Shown here in pieces: positions 52,948 to 62,396 of a stretch of 62,571 bases of DNA. Location: contig JAJEIP010000054.1 of the NCBI GenBank assembly GCA_022827885.1, positions 1 to 62,571 of the forward strand, given 5' to 3'. Both the position numbers and the translations under genes were made by a program. How positions within the stretch are numbered: the stretch's first letter is position 1; each line of letters starts with the position of its first letter. This DNA comes from Candidatus Poribacteria bacterium. GTDB lineage: Bacteria; Poribacteria; WGA-4E; WGA-3G. Below the pieces are notes generated by a model, which saw only the letters and a list, made by a program, of their open reading frames with translations, made no database searches and had not been told where the DNA came from.

Positions 52948-54597
52948 ATGCTGAAAAATCAGAACCTGAAATCGTTTTTACACGTCCTCCTATTCCTTCT
53001 GCTCACCGTAGGCACCGCCGCTTCGCAATCCCCTATCTTCATGGATGTCACTGAAGACGCCGGTATCCACTTCAAACATAACAAAGGCGCTACCGAACAC
53101 AAACACATCATTGAGACAATGGGATCCGGGACGGTCTTCTTCGATTACGACACTGACGGGGATCCTGACCTCTACTTCGTTAACAGTGGGAGCGTTCCTC
53201 AAGGAACCCCACAAGCGTTCGGGAACGTCCTCTATCGAAACGAAGGCGATGGACGTTTCACGGATGTTACCGAAATCTCAGGCACGGGGGACACAGGATA
53301 CGGGATGGCGGCATCTGCAGCGGATATCGATAATGACGGGGATCTCGACCTCTATGTCGCCAACTTCGGACAGGATAAACTCCACCGAAACAATGGCGAC
53401 GGCACCTTTACTGACATCACTGAAGCCGCCGGTATTGATAACACACTCTGGAGTATCGCTGCGGTCTACCTCGATTTCGACGTGGATGGCGACTTGGACA
53501 TCTTCGTCGTCAACTATCTGGTGTATGACTTGTCAATGCCGGTATCCACCTATAAAGGCGTTGTCGGTTACGGGCACCCGCGTAGCTACAAAGGAACCCC
53601 CGATGTCCTCTATCGAAACAACGGCGACGGCACCTTCACGAATATTGCTGAGACAGCAGGCGTAACGAATCCCGTCGAAGGAAGGGGCATGGCAGCGGTC
53701 GCTTGGGATTACGATCGAGACGGATTTCCGGATATCTATGTCGCTAACGATACGAATAGAAACTTTCTGTATCATAACAACGGCGACGGTACTTTCACGG
53801 ACGAAAGCATCTTCATCGGTGTCGGTTACGACGACAGAGGGGTCGCTGAAGGGTCTATGGGGGTGGACGCTGCAGACTATAACGGCGATGGATGGTTCGA
53901 TCTGATCGTTGCGAATTCGGAGAAGGCAACCCTCTATAAAAACGAGGAAGGACTCTTCTTTGCTGATGCAACTGCGGACAGTGGATTGGAACAACTGACA
54001 CTTCCGTTTGTCGGTTTTAGTCCACTCTTTCTGGATTACGATAACGACGGACATCTGGACATGTTCTGTGCAAACGGACACCCACAAGATGTTATTGAGA
54101 TATTGGGGGACAATGAAACATACGCCCAACGCGACCAGATATTTCAAAATAACGGCGATGGCACTTATACCGATGTCTCTGCATCCGCCGGAACTTACTT
54201 TTCGGAACCCCTTGTGGGTAGAGCCGCCGCGACTGCTGACTACGACAACGACGGCGACCCCGATATTGTTATTATGAATTCCGATCAGCGTGCCGTGCTA
54301 CTTCGGAATGACGGCGGAAATCTGAAAAATTGGCTGAGCCTTAAACTGATCGGAACGCAAAGCAATCGCGACGGGATCGGTGCGAAGGTCAGCGTCACGG
54401 CAGGAAACATAACACAGATACGGGAAGTAAAGAGCGGTTCAAGTTACGCTTCAGGAAGCGATACACGCTTGCTGTTCGGCTTAGGAGAGCATCGGCATGT
54501 CGAGAAAGTGAACATCGTCTGGCAAAGCGGAACCACACAAGAACTGCGAGACCTCCGCATCAACGAGATTCTGACAATTGTGGAATCAGAAGAGTAA
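52948..54597 (+). CDS. Secreted FG-GAP/VCBS propeller with ASPIC/UnbV domain
   Basis: A 549-residue exported protein: signal peptide (about 1-26), then seven calcium-loop repeats of the DxDxDGDxDLYVAN type (for example DYDTDGDPDLYFVN and DIDNDGDLDLYVAN) that make an integrin-like seven-bladed propeller, and a C-terminal ASPIC/UnbV domain (about 450-545) with NRDGIGAKV and SGSSYASGSD. CRTAC1-like architecture, often surface-located. It has no evident ribosome site before the ATG at 52948. It ends 25 bases before the terminator at 54626. Confidence 0.85.
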   Translation: MLKNQNLKSFLHVLLFLLLTVGTAASQSPIFMDVTEDAGIHFKHNKGATEHKHIIETMGSGTVFFDYDTDGDPDLYFVNSGSVPQGTPQAFGNVLYRNEGDGRFTDVTEISGTGDTGYGMAASAADIDNDGDLDLYVANFGQDKLHRNNGDGTFTDITEAAGIDNTLWSIAAVYLDFDVDGDLDIFVVNYLVYDLSMPVSTYKGVVGYGHPRSYKGTPDVLYRNNGDGTFTNIAETAGVTNPVEGRGMAAVAWDYDRDGFPDIYVANDTNRNFLYHNNGDGTFTDESIFIGVGYDDRGVAEGSMGVDAADYNGDGWFDLIVANSEKATLYKNEEGLFFADATADSGLEQLTLPFVGFSPLFLDYDNDGHLDMFCANGHPQDVIEILGDNETYAQRDQIFQNNGDGTYTDVSASAGTYFSEPLVGRAAATADYDNDGDPDIVIMNSDQRAVLLRNDGGNLKNWLSLKLIGTQSNRDGIGAKVSVTAGNITQIREVKSGSSYASGSDTRLLFGLGEHRHVEKVNIVWQSGTTQELRDLRINEILTIVESEE

Positions 54598-54625
54598 AGG
54601 AATTTCGATCCGACATTAGACAACA

Positions 54626-54659
54626 AAAAACCCGCGTCCTTATTTGGATACGGGTTTTT
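54626..54659. terminator. Bidirectional terminator
   Basis: AAAAACCCG (54626-54634) pairs with CGGGTTTTT (54651-54659), with a further short stem inside and a six-base loop. A-run on one side and T-run on the other allow it to end transcription from both convergent genes. Confidence 0.85.
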
Positions 54660-54675
54660 CGTTTAGCAATAAAAA

Positions 54676-55398
54676 TTACCGACGCTTGAGAGCTGCCCAC
54701 TGTGTTGCCAGTTTGCCTTGCGGCTCAACGGGTGTGAGGACATCCAAGAAGAGGTTATCTTTCGTGGGTGCGATGAGCAGATCGGTATCGGTCGGTTCAA
54801 AGCGAAGGTTGACGTAATCCGCGCCACCCGATTCACCACATTTGAAGTGCAAGAAGTTCTCGCCTTTGTGGAATTGAACCTCGGTTGGCGTTGTGACTTC
54901 ACGAACCCCACCCGTCCAGGCACTATTGTCATAGATCTGTTCGCCATTGATCCAGATTTGAGCGTAATCATCATGCGCGGGGTGCATCGTTGTCGTCCTG
55001 TCATCCGGTGAAATAACGACGATAAGACCGTGCCATGTGATGTCTCCTCCATCAACAAGACCGTGGCTTGTGGACATGTTCAGTTGGTCTTCGGTATTGA
55101 TGTCAACAATGGACCATGCGAGCGAACCGCCATTATCGGGGAGGCTCACGATGGCATTTGCTGTTTTTCCGGCACCGTCGCGTGTGGAGACAGAGGCGTT
55201 GGAAATCAAACCACCAGTGCCTTCAGCGAGGTAGTCAATCGTCGCGGACGTGCCAAAACCACCTGTCTCGGTGACGAGATCGAGTCCCCACCATTTTGCA
55301 ATCCAATTATCACCTGCCGGTTGCCAATTCTGCGCGAATGCCATCGGTGAAATCATGACAACGCAGGCAAGTGTGATAAAGATTGTGAATTTTTTCAT
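54676..55398 (-). CDS. Secreted hypothetical protein with C-terminal tag
   Basis: A 240-residue exported protein: signal peptide (about 1-22, cleavage after AFA), then a beta-rich body with WINGEQIYDN and NFLHFKCGESGG, similar in style to the WLNGEVIH domain of the giant LRR protein, so perhaps a carbohydrate-binding-like jelly roll. The end is PVEPQGKLATQWAALKRR, matching PVSPQPHLLTTTWGEVKKK of the TolB-like genes. I cannot name the family. Confidence 0.75.
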   Translation of the reverse strand: MKKFTIFITLACVVMISPMAFAQNWQPAGDNWIAKWWGLDLVTETGGFGTSATIDYLAEGTGGLISNASVSTRDGAGKTANAIVSLPDNGGSLAWSIVDINTEDQLNMSTSHGLVDGGDITWHGLIVVISPDDRTTTMHPAHDDYAQIWINGEQIYDNSAWTGGVREVTTPTEVQFHKGENFLHFKCGESGGADYVNLRFEPTDTDLLIAPTKDNLFLDVLTPVEPQGKLATQWAALKRR

Positions 55399-55848
55399 AG
55401 CTATGAAATCTCCTTCTCTAAATATACACGAGGCTCAGAGTTCTTGAGTAAGAAGCGCGCTTCCCAAAATCTCATCACCTCATCAGATTTTTACTATTGG
55501 TGATAGCAGTACTGCGTGCAAATCACGCTTTTTAGTGCTGACGTTCCACCGGTCATCTGTCAGCAGTGCGATTCTTTTTTTGATCTTCTGCGAGATAGTA
55601 TACGTCACCCCGAGAAGTTGAAAGAATACACAAAATCAATTATAGCACTTTTCAAATATGAATTGCAAGAAAAAAGTGCAAAAAATTATCGAATTTTCAT
55701 AATTTTAGCAGAATGCATCAATTTTGTCAACTTTAATTTGATTGAGTCCGTTTTAAATGATATAATAACCTGAATTTCGGAGAACACCGACGATCCCACT
55801 CTTTACATATATCATGGAAACGCATCTTGATTCCTTGGGTTACACCTT
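55399..55848. other. Intergenic stretch of 450 bases
   Basis: No gene is supported. An 85-codon open frame at 55516-55773 is AT-rich and has no ribosome site. A TGCTGAC/GTCAGCA inverted repeat lies near 55535-55565. The last part holds the promoter of the TolB-like cluster (55738-55766). Confidence 0.5.
55738..55766 (+). promoter_or_regulatory. Extended -10 promoter of the TolB-like cluster
   Basis: TTGATT (55738-55743) and TATAAT (55761-55766) are 17 bases apart, with TGA before the -10 box. The first TolB-like ATG is about 80 bases on; the next three genes follow at 50, 27 and 57-base gaps. Confidence 0.75.
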
Positions 55849-56880
55849 ATGAAAACGACACGGTTATTAATTTTTACCATATTTATTTTTTTCGTGCTGA
55901 ATGTAAACGTTTGTCCGCTTTTCGCAAAGGCACCGACGACCCCAAAAATCTTGTTCACCTCCGCGCGCGACGGCAATTACGAAATCTATAGCATGAACCC
56001 TGATGGCTCTGAACAAGTGAACTTAACACAACACCGCGCAAACGATATGAGTGCTGTCTGGTCCCCGACCGGTGAACAGATTCTTTTTGTTTCTGATCGC
56101 GACGGTAACCGATTTTTTGAGGATCGCGACCTATATCTGATGGACCCTGATGGATCCAACGTTCGACGCGTCTTCAAGAGAGAAGCGAGCAGATTGGATG
56201 CAACATGGTCTCCCGATGGTAAACAGATCGCTTACGAGTATATAGACCTGGGTACGCTAAAAACCACTATCCATATTGCAGTTTTAGGAGAACAAGCAGA
56301 GAAATCCATTGTGAAGGGTTTTTATCCAGCGTGGTCACCGGATGGAACGGAAATCGCTTATACAACTTACCTCGAAGGAATTGGTCATACTCGGCGAATT
56401 ACACTTATGGACCTCCACACACGAAAGCAAAAACTCCTTCTACCTAAGAAAGCAATGGATTGGCAAAATCAGCCATCTTGGTCCACCGTTGGGGACAAAC
56501 TCGTTTTTTCTTGGAATAAGAATCCGTTACCGCCGGATCATAATCCTTTGATAGATCCTTTCCCAGCAGAATGGAAGGCGAAGGAGACAATCTACAGTAT
56601 CAACCGCGACGGCACCGACCTTCAGCAACTTGTCGATGAAGCTGGTCCCGCTGCATGGTCTCCTGCGGTATCGCCAAACGGAAACGAAATCCTCTATAGA
56701 CAAGAAATTAATGGAGATTTCCAAATCTTCAAACTTGATGTGAATAGTGGGGTTCGGACGCAGTTGACACATATTGACAGGAATATGGGTGCGGATTGGT
56801 TTGACCCCTCGTATGCGTTGCCTGTTTCACCACAACCCCATCTGCTAACCACGACATGGGGAGAGGTAAAAAAGAAATAG
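55849..56880 (+). CDS. TolB-like PD40 propeller protein, copy 1
   Basis: A 343-residue exported protein: signal peptide (about 1-26), then PD40/TolB repeats of the type KILFTSARDGNYEIYSMNPDGSEQ and AVWSPTGEQILFVSDRDG (each split over 20 residues), about six blades. The C-terminus is TTTWGEVKKK. TolB-family propellers usually bind proteins or peptides in the periplasm. It is the first of four tandem paralogues. There is no pal or tolA beside it, so it is not the housekeeping TolB. Confidence 0.85.
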   Translation: MKTTRLLIFTIFIFFVLNVNVCPLFAKAPTTPKILFTSARDGNYEIYSMNPDGSEQVNLTQHRANDMSAVWSPTGEQILFVSDRDGNRFFEDRDLYLMDPDGSNVRRVFKREASRLDATWSPDGKQIAYEYIDLGTLKTTIHIAVLGEQAEKSIVKGFYPAWSPDGTEIAYTTYLEGIGHTRRITLMDLHTRKQKLLLPKKAMDWQNQPSWSTVGDKLVFSWNKNPLPPDHNPLIDPFPAEWKAKETIYSINRDGTDLQQLVDEAGPAAWSPAVSPNGNEILYRQEINGDFQIFKLDVNSGVRTQLTHIDRNMGADWFDPSYALPVSPQPHLLTTTWGEVKKK

Positions 56881-56929
56881 TCGTATAGTAAGGATAGGTC
56901 TTGTGCCTACCCTATAGGAAAAATATTGC

Positions 56930-57952
56930 ATGAAAACGGGATGGTTGTTAGTTTTTATCATATCTATTCTTTTCGTGCCGACGGTAGGCGTTTTGCCGCT
57001 TTTCGCACAGGCACCGACGACCCCGAAAATTCTGTTCACCTCCGCACGCGACGGCAATTACGAAATCTATAGCATGAACCCAGATGGCAGCGACAAGGTG
57101 AATCTAACAAAACATCGCGCAAGCGATATGAGTGCCGTCTGGTCCCCGACCGGTGAACAGATTCTTTTCGTCTCTGATCGCGACGGTAACCGATTCTTTA
57201 AGGATCGTGACCTGTACCTGATGAATTCTGATGGTTCCAATGTCCGACGCGTCTTCAAGAGAAAAATAGAAGCTCGGAGACTATCACCGGCTTGGTCCCC
57301 CGATGGGAAACAGATCGCTTACAGACACTCGGATTTCAACGTAGACGGCACAAACGGCACCTACATTGCGACATTAGGTGAACAGGAAGAGGAACGCATC
57401 GGGAATTATGGTTCACCCGCATGGTCACCTGATGGAACGGAAATTGCCTGTCGCGGAATTAAAGCAACGGAATCCTGGCTCATATTATTCAACGTTAGTA
57501 CACGAAATCATGAACGACTTCTACCCAAGAAAACATTACAGTGGCAAAAAGGTCCCTCTTGGTCGGCTGACGGTGATAAAATCGCCTTTACCGGGAACAA
57601 ACATCGTATACCGGCTATCTTGGATAGGGAGTTACACAACGCATGGGCGGATAAAGACACCGTCTACATCGTCAACCGAGATGGCACAGGACTCAAACAA
57701 CTCATTGAGGAAGACGGTCCCGCGGCGTGGGCTCCTACGCTATCGCCAAACGGCGAAGATATCCTTTACACACAGTGGAGTATTGACGATTATCAAATCT
57801 TCAAACTTGATGTGAACAGCGGGGTTCGGACGCAATTGACACATACTCACAGGAATATGGTCGCGGATTGGTTTGATCCGGCGTATGCGCTACCCGTCTC
57901 ACCACAACCCCAGTTGCTGACCACAACATGGGGAGAGGTGAAAACGAAATAG
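56930..57952 (+). CDS. TolB-like PD40 propeller protein, copy 2
   Basis: A 340-residue paralogue of the preceding gene; the first 100 residues of the mature parts are nearly identical, the middle blades differ. Signal peptide of about 27 residues (VLPLFAQ), C-terminus TTTWGEVKTK. It starts 49 bases after copy 1 ends. Differences lie mostly in the third to fifth blades, where ligand-facing loops would be. Confidence 0.85.
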   Translation: MKTGWLLVFIISILFVPTVGVLPLFAQAPTTPKILFTSARDGNYEIYSMNPDGSDKVNLTKHRASDMSAVWSPTGEQILFVSDRDGNRFFKDRDLYLMNSDGSNVRRVFKRKIEARRLSPAWSPDGKQIAYRHSDFNVDGTNGTYIATLGEQEEERIGNYGSPAWSPDGTEIACRGIKATESWLILFNVSTRNHERLLPKKTLQWQKGPSWSADGDKIAFTGNKHRIPAILDRELHNAWADKDTVYIVNRDGTGLKQLIEEDGPAAWAPTLSPNGEDILYTQWSIDDYQIFKLDVNSGVRTQLTHTHRNMVADWFDPAYALPVSPQPQLLTTTWGEVKTK

Positions 57953-57978
57953 CCTTTGAGACACACGAGGAACGGAAT

Positions 57979-59025
57979 ATGAACAAAATACGATCATTAA
58001 CCTTTGTCATACCTATTCTTTTGGTGCTGATGGTAGCCCTTTCGCCCCTTTTTGGACAAGCACCGACGACTCCAAAAATCCTATTTACCTCCTCACGTGA
58101 TGGTAATTACGAAGTCTACATCATGAATCCTGACGGTAGCGAACAGGTGAACCTTACACAACATCCCGCACAGGACCTGCAAGCCGTCTGGTCCCCTACA
58201 GGTGAACAGATTCTCTTCGTCTCCAATCGCCATGACTTTCGTCCGAGGGGCACGCGGGAGCTGTATTTGATGGACCCCGATGGATCCAAGGTCCGACGCG
58301 TCTTTAAAAGGAAAATAGAAGCTTGGCGGACCGCCCCCTCTTGGTCACCCGATGGCAAACAGATTGCTTACGATCAATGGGATTGGAGCGGAGGTGGCAC
58401 AACCGGTATGTACATCGTGACCTTAGGTGAACAAGAACCGGAATTCATCGGGATGTACTCACAACCAGCATGGTCGCCGGATGGAACAGAAATTGCCTGT
58501 GGTGAAGCAAGCCCAGGATTAACTTGGATTATATTATTCAACGTCCGAACACAAAAGCATGAACGACTCCTACCTAAGAAGGCACTCCCTTGGCAAAACG
58601 CACCGTCTTGGTCAGCAACAGGCGATAAACTCGCTTTTGTAGGGAACAAAAACCCGATACCCGTCATCTTGGATAGAGATCTACACAACGCATGGGCGGC
58701 TAAAGCCACCATCTTCATCGTCAATCGCGACGGTACAGGGCTCAAACAATTGGTGCCTGAAGACGGTCAGGCAGCACTGTATCCAGCAGCATCTCCAAAT
58801 GGAGAGGAAGTCCTTTATACACAGCAAATTAATGGACGTAATGGACGGTTTCACATCTTCAAAGTCGACGTGAACAACGGGATTCAGACACAGTTAACGC
58901 ACATAGCGGGAATGCCCAGATTTGGGAATTCTGGTGGGGATTGGTTCGATCCAGAATATGCCTTGTCGGTCTCACCACAATCCCAACTGTTAACCACGAC
59001 GTGGGGAGAGGTGAAAAAACAATAG
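57979..59025 (+). CDS. TolB-like PD40 propeller protein, copy 3
   Basis: A 348-residue paralogue with a signal peptide (about 1-27) and the end TTTWGEVKKQ. The ATG at 57979 was chosen because GAGGA lies about 9 bases upstream; the frame from 57928 overlaps copy 2. It has an insertion FRPRGTRE in the second blade and an extra NGRNGRF loop near the end, relative to copies 1 and 2. Confidence 0.85.
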   Translation: MNKIRSLTFVIPILLVLMVALSPLFGQAPTTPKILFTSSRDGNYEVYIMNPDGSEQVNLTQHPAQDLQAVWSPTGEQILFVSNRHDFRPRGTRELYLMDPDGSKVRRVFKRKIEAWRTAPSWSPDGKQIAYDQWDWSGGGTTGMYIVTLGEQEPEFIGMYSQPAWSPDGTEIACGEASPGLTWIILFNVRTQKHERLLPKKALPWQNAPSWSATGDKLAFVGNKNPIPVILDRDLHNAWAAKATIFIVNRDGTGLKQLVPEDGQAALYPAASPNGEEVLYTQQINGRNGRFHIFKVDVNNGIQTQLTHIAGMPRFGNSGGDWFDPEYALSVSPQSQLLTTTWGEVKKQ

Positions 59026-59081
59026 GGTATAGTAGGCGTTGGTCTTGAGTTCTCCTACTCTCTATGAAGGAAGTGTATTAT

Positions 59082-60113
59082 ATGAAAACGACACAGTTAT
59101 CAGTTTTTACCATATCTGTTCTTTTAGTGCTGAATGCAAACGTTTGTCCGCTTTTCGCACAGGCACCGACGACACCCAAAATCTTGTTCACCTCCTCACG
59201 CGATGGCAATCGTGAAATCTATACCATGAATCCGGATGGTTCCGAACAGGTGAGACTCACACACCACCCCGGAAACGATCTGAGTGCGGTCTGGTCCCCC
59301 ACAGGTGAGCAAATTCTTTTCATTTCCGATCGCGATGGGATGCGAGATCTGTTCTTGATGGATTCTGATGGATCCAACGTCCGACGCGTTTTTAAGAAGG
59401 AACTTTTTAGAGGAAGACCGGCGTGGTCGCCTGATGGCACACAGATTGCTTACATGCACTTACGCTGGGATATTGACGAGTACCCTACCTACATCGCGAC
59501 ACTTGGCGAAGAAGAAGAGGAGGAACTCGTTATGGATGCCCATAATCCAGTGTGGTCGCCCGATGGAACGGAAATCGCCTGCTCTATATTTGGCCAAATT
59601 AACATTGTCAACGTTCGCACGGGAACACAAAAACGCCCCTTATCAAGGAAAATAATAAATTTGCAATGGCAGCTGTCTTGGTCGGCTGTCGGAAACAAAA
59701 TCGCTTTTATTGGGAACAAGCACCGATTGCCTGACCTCAAGGGTTTGGCGCTGGAGGAAGCCAGGGCACTGCACAAGGCGTGGGAGAATAAGTCGACCGT
59801 TTTCATTATGAACAGCGATGGAAGTGGTCTCAAACAACTTGTTCCTGAAGCCGGTCCGATGATAGCAGGACCTGCAATATCGCCAAATGGCGAAGAGGTT
59901 CTTTATACTCAAGAAATTCAGGGTCTCTTACAAGTCTTCAAAGTTGATGTCAATAGTGGTGTTCGTACCCAATTGACACACATTGGTCACTTTTTTCAGG
60001 CGAATTCTGGTGGGGATTGGTTCGATCCAGACTATGCGTTATCGGTCTCACCACAACCGCACCTGCTCACCACAACGTGGGGAAAACTAAAAATTAAACA
60101 GAATGCCCAATAG
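59082..60113 (+). CDS. TolB-like PD40 propeller protein, copy 4
   Basis: A 343-residue paralogue, the most diverged in the middle (PDLKGLALEEARALHKAWENK) and with the longest C-terminus: TTTWGKLKIKQNAQ, so the tag is 6 residues from the end. The ATG at 59082 has AAGGAAG 8 bases upstream; an ATG at 59064 lacks one. Signal peptide and first blades are nearly the same as copy 1. The double-VWA gene starts 25 bases after it. Confidence 0.85.
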   Translation: MKTTQLSVFTISVLLVLNANVCPLFAQAPTTPKILFTSSRDGNREIYTMNPDGSEQVRLTHHPGNDLSAVWSPTGEQILFISDRDGMRDLFLMDSDGSNVRRVFKKELFRGRPAWSPDGTQIAYMHLRWDIDEYPTYIATLGEEEEEELVMDAHNPVWSPDGTEIACSIFGQINIVNVRTGTQKRPLSRKIINLQWQLSWSAVGNKIAFIGNKHRLPDLKGLALEEARALHKAWENKSTVFIMNSDGSGLKQLVPEAGPMIAGPAISPNGEEVLYTQEIQGLLQVFKVDVNSGVRTQLTHIGHFFQANSGGDWFDPDYALSVSPQPHLLTTTWGKLKIKQNAQ

Positions 60114-60138
60114 TGCCCATCGGATTGAGGGATAAACA

Positions 60139-62376
60139 GTGCGAAATCACAACAGAGAAAACATCATGAACCGTTCCTATAGGCGACACCGTTCCATGCG
60201 CGCCCTGCTCTTTGCGGGCATCGTCCATCTTTGTCTCGCCATCACTTTTATGTTCTCGTTCTATACGCCGAGCCAGAACAGGGGTGAAGACGCGCTGGCA
60301 GTGGAACTCATCAATCCAGAAGCCTTTCGGGAACAACGGCGCGCCCTCAAACCGCCGCCACCCAAAAAACTCCGAACACCACAGCAAACAGATCCCGCTA
60401 CGGATACAAACCAACGGCATCTTGACCTCATGGCTTCCGCGAATTTAATCGACGAAACCGTGCGTCAATCCGAAGAGGCACTCCTACACAGCGCAACGCG
60501 ATCCACGTCTGACATAGAAACGACACTTCCTGATGTGACCACAGACGCAGAACGGATCAATAGCCGAGAGACACCGATCTCAGGAGAGGTTGCGAGTCCC
60601 TTTCAGACGACCGCAGGTGCAGGTGTAGACAGTCTCCGCCAACGCGTCAAAGGGGACGGGGGTGGCGGATTCCACAGACTCCAATCCACGGGTGCCTCTG
60701 AAATTGGGACTATCGGCGACGGTGATGGCGATGATGACGGTGAAGGCACGGGTAAAGGAAATAGCAACCCATTCGCGAAAGCACTCAAACGTATCGCCGA
60801 CCATATCATCGGAACACGAGAGTTGGACAAGGTGAACGTTGTATTCGTCATCGACACGAGCGCGAGCATGCGCGATAACATCCAAGAAGTCGCCGCGAAC
60901 CTGTTTGCCATGACCGATGAATTCGATCTCGTCAATCTGGAATACCACCTCGGCATGTCGGAATTCAGTGTCAGATACGAAGGTCAAAAACTGGAGATTC
61001 GGACGTTGTTACCGGATGTCGGTATGCTCCGCAGACGAATGCAAAAAGCGACACTCAGCGGCGATGAACATGCCCTCGACGCACTCTTGGATACACCGTA
61101 TCGTATCGACTTCCATGCCGATGCTGACCAGTACATCATCCTCGTAACCGACGAACCCGCATCGACACACATGCGGAAGGACGGCGCATACGAGACGATG
61201 CGGGAAAAGGTTATCAAAGAATATCAACTTCAGGGTATACGTGTGAACGTTCTTGGGGTTCCAGAACCGTTTCAACAAAAGTTAGCGGAAACGACGGGTG
61301 GCCTCTGGCAGCCGATTCCGGGCGGTTTCGGTAAGGCAACCACACTTCCGAGCGATCGTGTCGCCAATGAGGCATTTATGAAGGTTTTTCGGGACATTGT
61401 CAAAGACATTCGCCGAAACGGAGGACGCTTGCTCTTCAGTATGGAATCCCAATTCGAGGTGCTCCTCGAAGATGGCGATGTTCCTATAAAAAAGTTGCAA
61501 CGCGAATTCAAGAAGAACGGTGTCTCTATAGCCGGTGTCGACAATCCGTTTGGCAGCTCCATGGTCTGGGAGAAACAGAAGGGGGATCTGTGGGTAATCA
61601 CCGATTATACAAACGGTCGCGTCTACACCATCCGCAAACAGGGTGATAAATTGAACGTTTTCGCCGGGGTCTATCCTGAAAGCTGGAATCTTTCTAACAG
61701 TCTCACGGCTATGACGCAAAAGCGGGGTAACAGGTGGCTCATAAACGATTCGACCCGTCGTCGCATGTATACTATCCGCAATGAAAATAACCGCCTGAAC
61801 ATCTACGATGGGGCAGCACTCAGTGCATCTCCTGACAGCGCTGTGAGGGGATTTGAACCCATCGTGGACATTGTGGTGATGCTCGATTACAGTCGGAGTA
61901 TGGGGGGCAAATCCGAAGCGATTATGCTCGGTTTAAGCACGCTTCTGGGTAGGTTAGACATCCTGCCAATTAAATATCGGATCGGACTGATCCGTTTCGC
62001 CGAGGCGAAAGATGCGATCAAAGTCATCAACGGCGCGGTTGTGACGCAGATGCCACTCAACGAATCCATGCTCGAAAGTTCCATGGAGGCTCCATTTGGC
62101 GGCGACGAACACCTTATTGACGCAATTGTGGAAGGCGTGCCGAAGGTTAAATTCAGTCCCTATGCGAGTCGATTCCTGCTCATTCTGACAGATGAGCCGA
62201 CAACGGGCAAATATCCGCCTGAACGCGCACTCCATCTGTGTCAGTCCTTAGGCATCCGCGCTTATGTTATCGGACATCCGGGTCCCACAGATTTTCAGAA
62301 AAAACTCGCGGAACAGACAGGTGGACGTTTCTTCACAATGCCGAAACACCTCAATAGAACCTATCCTAACCAATAA
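60139..62376 (+). CDS. Membrane-anchored protein with two VWA domains
   Basis: A 745-residue protein: one N-terminal membrane helix (about 20-40), a proline/lysine-rich TonB-like stretch (KPPPPKK), a low-complexity Gly/Asp linker (DGDGDDDGEGTG), and two von Willebrand A domains with MIDAS motifs DxSxS at Asp239-Ser241-Ser243 and Asp583-Ser585-Ser587. Between them are propeller-like repeats (NGRVYTIRKQGDKLNVF). VWA domains bind proteins through a metal ion, so it may link envelope partners. The start is GTG, 6 bases after GAGGGA; an ATG at 60166 is the alternative. Confidence 0.85.
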   Translation: MRNHNRENIMNRSYRRHRSMRALLFAGIVHLCLAITFMFSFYTPSQNRGEDALAVELINPEAFREQRRALKPPPPKKLRTPQQTDPATDTNQRHLDLMASANLIDETVRQSEEALLHSATRSTSDIETTLPDVTTDAERINSRETPISGEVASPFQTTAGAGVDSLRQRVKGDGGGGFHRLQSTGASEIGTIGDGDGDDDGEGTGKGNSNPFAKALKRIADHIIGTRELDKVNVVFVIDTSASMRDNIQEVAANLFAMTDEFDLVNLEYHLGMSEFSVRYEGQKLEIRTLLPDVGMLRRRMQKATLSGDEHALDALLDTPYRIDFHADADQYIILVTDEPASTHMRKDGAYETMREKVIKEYQLQGIRVNVLGVPEPFQQKLAETTGGLWQPIPGGFGKATTLPSDRVANEAFMKVFRDIVKDIRRNGGRLLFSMESQFEVLLEDGDVPIKKLQREFKKNGVSIAGVDNPFGSSMVWEKQKGDLWVITDYTNGRVYTIRKQGDKLNVFAGVYPESWNLSNSLTAMTQKRGNRWLINDSTRRRMYTIRNENNRLNIYDGAALSASPDSAVRGFEPIVDIVVMLDYSRSMGGKSEAIMLGLSTLLGRLDILPIKYRIGLIRFAEAKDAIKVINGAVVTQMPLNESMLESSMEAPFGGDEHLIDAIVEGVPKVKFSPYASRFLLILTDEPTTGKYPPERALHLCQSLGIRAYVIGHPGPTDFQKKLAEQTGGRFFTMPKHLNRTYPNQ

Positions 62377-62396
62377 TCAAAAGGAGACGACATTAT

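Noticed and set aside
54676-55398. Homology of the 240-aa protein to pentraxin or LamG
   Set aside because: Only a general beta-rich pattern is seen; no specific motif supports naming a family.
55516-55773. 85-codon ORF before the TolB-like cluster
   Set aside because: AT-rich, no ribosome site, and the promoter of the cluster lies in its last part.
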